Made by a program: the position numbers and the translations under genes. DNA of 16,360 nt, from contig CAIQSZ010000228.1 of the NCBI GenBank assembly GCA_903874575.1, forward strand, positions 1-16,360, given 5' to 3'. Below are positions 13,062-16,360 of the stretch, piece by piece. Position 1 is the first letter of the stretch. Each line of letters starts with the position of its first letter. Under the pieces are notes generated by a model. It ran no database searches. It was not told the origin of the DNA and saw nothing but the letters and a program-made list of their open reading frames with translations. This DNA comes from an uncultured Elusimicrobia bacterium (GTDB lineage Bacteria > Elusimicrobiota > Elusimicrobia > UBA1565 > UBA9628).

Positions 13062-16000
13062 ATGAGAGCGGCGGGCCGCCTCGTCCCGCGCGTCTTATCG
13101 GCGGTCTTTCTCGCCGCCGTCCCGTTTCGAGCGTCGGCGGCCCCCTTCGAGGCCGTCGGGCCGGGCACGGTCGTGGAAAGGGCTCGGACCCTCGTCCCGA
13201 ATCTTCGCATCGAGGACGAGGATTTCAAGCCGACCGCCGTTGGCGACCTGCCGTACATCCTGCCGGTCGTCAAGAATCTCCTGGCGGTTCCGTTCGCGCT
13301 GACGCCCGAAGCCGAATCCATCGGCGATAGGGTCGCGGCGTCCTCGGCCAGCGGCGATCTTTTCGACGCCGCGTACCGCGTCGTGTTCGCTTCCGCTGTC
13401 CCGCCCGCCTTCCGGCCGTCCGCCGCCATGCCGCCCTATCCCGCGGACTGGCCTCGGGCGCTGGAGCCGTCCGTGCGCGGGCTTTACGCCGCATTGGGCC
13501 AGTCCCAGGCGCGGCTCGATGCGGCGGTCGCCTCCCTTTCGAAGAAGGATCGAGAGGGTTTCCTGCGCCTGATTTCTTGGCCGACCCCGCAGGGCGCAAA
13601 GCCGCAAGACGAAATCCTCAGCCGCCTCACGCGGGAGAGGTTCGACGCCATGAAAGGGTTCGACGACGCGAATCTGTGGGCCGCCGGCGGGACTTTGATG
13701 CGCGCCGTGGACGTCGTACTCCCCGACGTCGCGGCGCTGTCCGCGTCTTCGAGCGCATTCGCGGTCCCCTCCGGGCGGCCGCTTCGTTGGAAGACTCCTC
13801 TGGGCGTCGTCGCGTTGGGCGGGGCGGGAGACGACGCCTACGGCGAAGGATCGTTGGACGACGTCGTGCTTCTCATCGATCTGGGCGGGCATAACGCCTA
13901 CTCGACTCCGGTCGCCGCGGCCCGGGAAGGGCAGATTCGAGTCGTGATCGACGAAGGCAAGGACGTCGATATTCATGGAAGCTCGGTTCCGGCCTGCAAC
14001 GCGGGCTGCGGGGCGTTCGGGATCGGCCTTTTGTATTTTCCCAACCGCGGCGGCGTCAAGCGCATCGAAACCGGCTCATACGCCGCCGGCTACGGCGCGG
14101 CGGGCGTGGGCGGTCTTTTCCTGAAAGGGACCGCCGATGTGCGGGGAGGCGACTACGCGCAGGGCGCCGCGCATTTCGGTTTGGGGATTTTCGACGCCGG
14201 TCATTCCGAATCGTCTTCCTACCTCATTACCTCCAAGGGGCAGGGCTACGGCTGGACGCGCGGCGTGGGACTTTTCAGGCACGAAGGGAACGCCTCGGCC
14301 ATCCGAGGCGGGCTGACCCGTCCCGATCCGCGCGAGCCGTTGGGAACGGACTGCGAGTGCCAGGGCACGGGCATGGGACCCAGGCCGTATGCCGCGGGCG
14401 GCGTCGGCGTCGCCGCGGTGAGCGGAGACAGCGTGACGGTTTTGGGGAACTATTTTTCGATGGGCGCGGGTTACGCGGACTCCTTGGGGATTTTCCGCTT
14501 CCGCGGGGATCACTCGACCCTCCAGGCTCGGCGCTACGACATGGGCACCGGCGTCCACTATGCCGCCGGATATTTTTCCCTGATAGGCTCGGACGACCGC
14601 GTCCTCACTTGGGGCGTGGGTCCGGCCTACGGCTGGGATCATTCGGTGGGCGCGAGCTCGATCCAAGGCGAGCGCAACGAGATTCAAGGCGACTGGGCCA
14701 TGGGGGTGGCGTCCATCGGAAGCAGTGCGCTGGGCTACTACAATCTGCGGGATTCAAAGCTGAAGCTCTGCCAATTCGGCAACGGCCAGTTCTACTGGAA
14801 CGAGGCGGCGTACACGATCCAGCTTCTGGAAGGAACCGGCAACCGCGTCGCCTGCCAGGGGGAGTCGGCGGCGGGACCGGGCTCCGTGATCCGGATGGGC
14901 AACCCTTGGGGCGTCTATCGCGTTGCGCCCGGCACGCCGTTCGTCAAAGACCTGGGCCTGGCACCTCCGGTCTGGCGGACCATTGCCCGGGATAAGGCGA
15001 TCCAGCAGGAGAGAGTCCGTCTGGAGAGCGTTCTCGACGCCGCCCTGAAGGAGTCGCCGAAAGAGCGGATATCGGACATGATCGACGCCGCTTCCGCTTT
15101 CAGCGTCGACAAGGAGACTCCGCGAAAAGCCATGGGCATGCTCCTGCGGGGGCTCTCCGACAAGGAACTCCTGCTGCTGATCGACTTGGACTCGTCGGTC
15201 GACGCCGCCATCACGCGCGACGCCGTGCTCGCGGCCTACGGCGGCAAGGCCGCCGTCGAAGCCATCATGGGACGGATGAAGTCGGCGCCCACGAGCCGGT
15301 GGGGCGAGATTCTTTTCTTCCTAAGGGATCAGCCTCTGCGTTTCGCGGCCCCGAAGCTTCTCTCCATCCTCAACAAGCCTCCGAAGGCGTCGGATTCCTG
15401 GCTGCGCTCGACGGCGCTCGACGTTTTGACCGAATTCCTGGACCAGGACGCGAACCGCAACACGGGCCGCCGCGCGCTCCTTGAGGCGCTGGACCGCTTC
15501 CTCGGCGAACCCTCCGACGCGAACAGAGCCGAACTCAGCCGGTTGGTCAACCAATTGAATGTCCGAGGAGGCTTCGGGCTCCTTGCCTCGCTGGCGGACT
15601 CCGATCCCTCGACGCGCCTTCGCTTCCACGGCAAGATCGGCGAGGAATTCTCGTTCGGGATGGGAGGCCCCGCGGCGGACGAATTCATCGCCATCGCCGT
15701 CGAGCGGCGCGACCGGGTCCGGGCTTCGGTTCGGGAAGAGCTGAGGCTCGTCGAGGAGCTTCAGCCCCGCGTCCGCGCGGAATTGGCGAGCGTTCTCAGG
15801 AGCACGGGCACGGACGTCCAAGACCTGCATCGCGCGATCGTCAATCTCAGCCGGATCGGAAACCCCGACGACGCGGCGCTTCTGGCGCCCTTCCTCCGGC
15901 ACGCCAAGTCGAGCGTCCGGGAGCCGGCGGCCATCGCGTTGGCGCGGTTCGGCGACGCGGGCTATCCTTTCCTTGAGCGCGCCATGATCGACGGGACGGT

Positions 16001-16184
16001 TTTGATGCGCTCGACCGTCGTGGCCGCCGTTTCCCAGTCCTCGACGAACAAGGCCCGCGAGCTTTACAAGCGAGGCTTGGCCGACTCCAGCTCTCAGGTC
16101 AGGCTTACCGCCCTGTCGCTCATCGACAATCTTCCCGCCGTCCTCTCCGCGGAGCGCGACGCTCTTGCCGAGCTGGCCCGATAA
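13062..16184 (+). CDS. Large exported protein with Gly/aromatic solenoid repeats and C-terminal HEAT-like repeats
   Basis: A 1040-aa protein from ATG at 13062. Signal peptide: MRAAGRLVPRVLSAVFLAAV then PFRASA, with cleavage near residue 26. An N-terminal, mainly helical region (about 28-240) has no recognised family. Residues ~245-600 form about ten repeats of ~26-27 residues, starting near 312, 341, 367, 394, 443, 467, 494, 521, 547 and 574. A typical repeat is (M/Q)G.G...(S/A)(L/A)G.F...G......., for example MGAGYADSLGIFRFRGD. This suggests a beta-solenoid. Cys312, Cys316, Cys431, Cys433, Cys570 and Cys598 could form disulfides. Residues ~640-1040 are helical with HEAT/PBS-lyase-like units, such as IGNPDDAALLAPFLRHAKSS, VREPAAIALARFGD and SSQVRLTALSLIDNLP. 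HEAT arrays usually mediate protein contacts. The protein is probably periplasmic or surface-bound; its function is unknown. No enzymatic motif is seen. Confidence 0.85.
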   Translation: MRAAGRLVPRVLSAVFLAAVPFRASAAPFEAVGPGTVVERARTLVPNLRIEDEDFKPTAVGDLPYILPVVKNLLAVPFALTPEAESIGDRVAASSASGDLFDAAYRVVFASAVPPAFRPSAAMPPYPADWPRALEPSVRGLYAALGQSQARLDAAVASLSKKDREGFLRLISWPTPQGAKPQDEILSRLTRERFDAMKGFDDANLWAAGGTLMRAVDVVLPDVAALSASSSAFAVPSGRPLRWKTPLGVVALGGAGDDAYGEGSLDDVVLLIDLGGHNAYSTPVAAAREGQIRVVIDEGKDVDIHGSSVPACNAGCGAFGIGLLYFPNRGGVKRIETGSYAAGYGAAGVGGLFLKGTADVRGGDYAQGAAHFGLGIFDAGHSESSSYLITSKGQGYGWTRGVGLFRHEGNASAIRGGLTRPDPREPLGTDCECQGTGMGPRPYAAGGVGVAAVSGDSVTVLGNYFSMGAGYADSLGIFRFRGDHSTLQARRYDMGTGVHYAAGYFSLIGSDDRVLTWGVGPAYGWDHSVGASSIQGERNEIQGDWAMGVASIGSSALGYYNLRDSKLKLCQFGNGQFYWNEAAYTIQLLEGTGNRVACQGESAAGPGSVIRMGNPWGVYRVAPGTPFVKDLGLAPPVWRTIARDKAIQQERVRLESVLDAALKESPKERISDMIDAASAFSVDKETPRKAMGMLLRGLSDKELLLLIDLDSSVDAAITRDAVLAAYGGKAAVEAIMGRMKSAPTSRWGEILFFLRDQPLRFAAPKLLSILNKPPKASDSWLRSTALDVLTEFLDQDANRNTGRRALLEALDRFLGEPSDANRAELSRLVNQLNVRGGFGLLASLADSDPSTRLRFHGKIGEEFSFGMGGPAADEFIAIAVERRDRVRASVREELRLVEELQPRVRAELASVLRSTGTDVQDLHRAIVNLSRIGNPDDAALLAPFLRHAKSSVREPAAIALARFGDAGYPFLERAMIDGTVLMRSTVVAAVSQSSTNKARELYKRGLADSSSQVRLTALSLIDNLPAVLSAERDALAELAR

Positions 16185-16228
16185 TCCGGTTAAACTTTCG
16201 AGACCAACATGGGATTCTTCGCGGATGC

Positions 16229-16234
16229 TAGAAT
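16229..16234 (+). promoter_or_regulatory. Extended -10 TGCTAGAAT
   Basis: TAGAAT, preceded by TGC (an extended -10), lies 8 nt before the ATG at 16243. It closely matches TGCTAGACT upstream of the leftward operon at 11917. The gene would be transcribed leaderless or nearly so. An earlier in-frame-looking ATG at 16210 closes at a TAG after 14 codons. Confidence 0.45.
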
Positions 16235-16242
16235 ACGCTCCT

Positions 16243-16360
16243 ATGAAGTCTAGCGCCGCGACCGGCGGACGCCTGGATGCTGAGCCGCGCTACCCGCACT
16301 GGGCGCTGACCGCGTTGCTGTTTCTTTTTGTGTTCGCGCATTGGCTGGTAATTTCTTGCC
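16243..16360 (+). CDS. N-terminus of a membrane protein, cut by the window end
   Basis: The frame from ATG at 16243 is open to the window edge (39 codons). It reads MKSSAATGGRLDAEPRYPHW and then ALTALLFLFVFAHWLVISC: a short polar N-terminus followed by a strong hydrophobic segment (about residues 20-39) that is a membrane anchor or first transmembrane helix. Too little is present to name a family. It lies 58 nt after the HEAT-repeat gene in the same direction but has its own extended -10 motif, so it may be an independent transcription unit. Confidence 0.6.
   Translation, partial: MKSSAATGGRLDAEPRYPHWALTALLFLFVFAHWLVISC

Noticed and set aside
13095..13976. A 293-codon leftward frame
   Set aside because: It is antisense to the signal-peptide-bearing 1040-aa gene and Arg/Gly/Asp-rich with no domain; a mirror frame.

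Overview
The window looks like chromosomal DNA of a GC-rich, diderm, deep-branching bacterium. Elusimicrobiota is my best guess. That rests on a PorV-type outer-membrane barrel in an operon with a secreted protein that ends in a FlgD/T9SS-like tail, on the many large secreted proteins without recognisable families, and on strong G/C preference at third codon positions in the right half. It is an inference; no marker gene is present to confirm the phylum.

Left block (1-7903, minus strand): four genes packed head to tail. The first transcribed is a large secreted GH13 alpha-amylase-family enzyme (4856-7903). Three paralogous proteins of a family I do not recognise follow (3128-4852, 1159-3090, and one running off the window at 1-1148). 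Each paralog has a signal peptide ending in (L/V)(I/V)AQQ.(A/V)A, a Pro/Ala-rich linker, a small conserved domain and, in the two complete copies, a hydrophobic multi-helix C-terminal half. Junctions are 3-10 nt apart or stop-to-start, so this is probably one transcript. The best candidate for an undescribed system is this set: a secreted glycosidase with a tandemly amplified envelope-protein family. The amylase is odd in itself. Two copies of its C-terminal beta-sandwich module sit inside the catalytic barrel, between the CSR-IV strand and the 'MPGIPYILAGEEQG' strand. This block uses A/T-ending codons more freely than the rest of the window.

Middle block (7904-11917): a 253-nt divergent intergenic region with three short palindromes separates the amylase operon from a rightward exported protein (8157-8726). 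That protein's C-terminal codons overlap the 3' end of a leftward three-gene operon. In transcription order the operon encodes a 621-aa secreted protein with an EF-hand-like loop, a carboxypeptidase-regulatory-like domain and a FlgD/T9SS-type tail (10052-11917), a PorV/PorQ-family barrel (9072-10055) and a small exported protein (8632-9072). Start and stop codons overlap at both junctions, which suggests a cargo/translocon-partner cassette.

Right block (11918-16360, plus strand): a DUF6941-family gene (12004-12444); a 494-nt stretch holding only a weak, AT-rich leftward ORF; tRNA-Thr(TGT) (12939-13010); a 1040-aa exported protein combining about ten ~27-residue Gly/aromatic repeats with a C-terminal HEAT-like region (13062-16184); and the start of a membrane protein cut by the window end (16243-16360). 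The four plus-strand genes have a -10-like hexamer 6-8 nt before the start codon and no Shine-Dalgarno sequence, consistent with leaderless transcripts.
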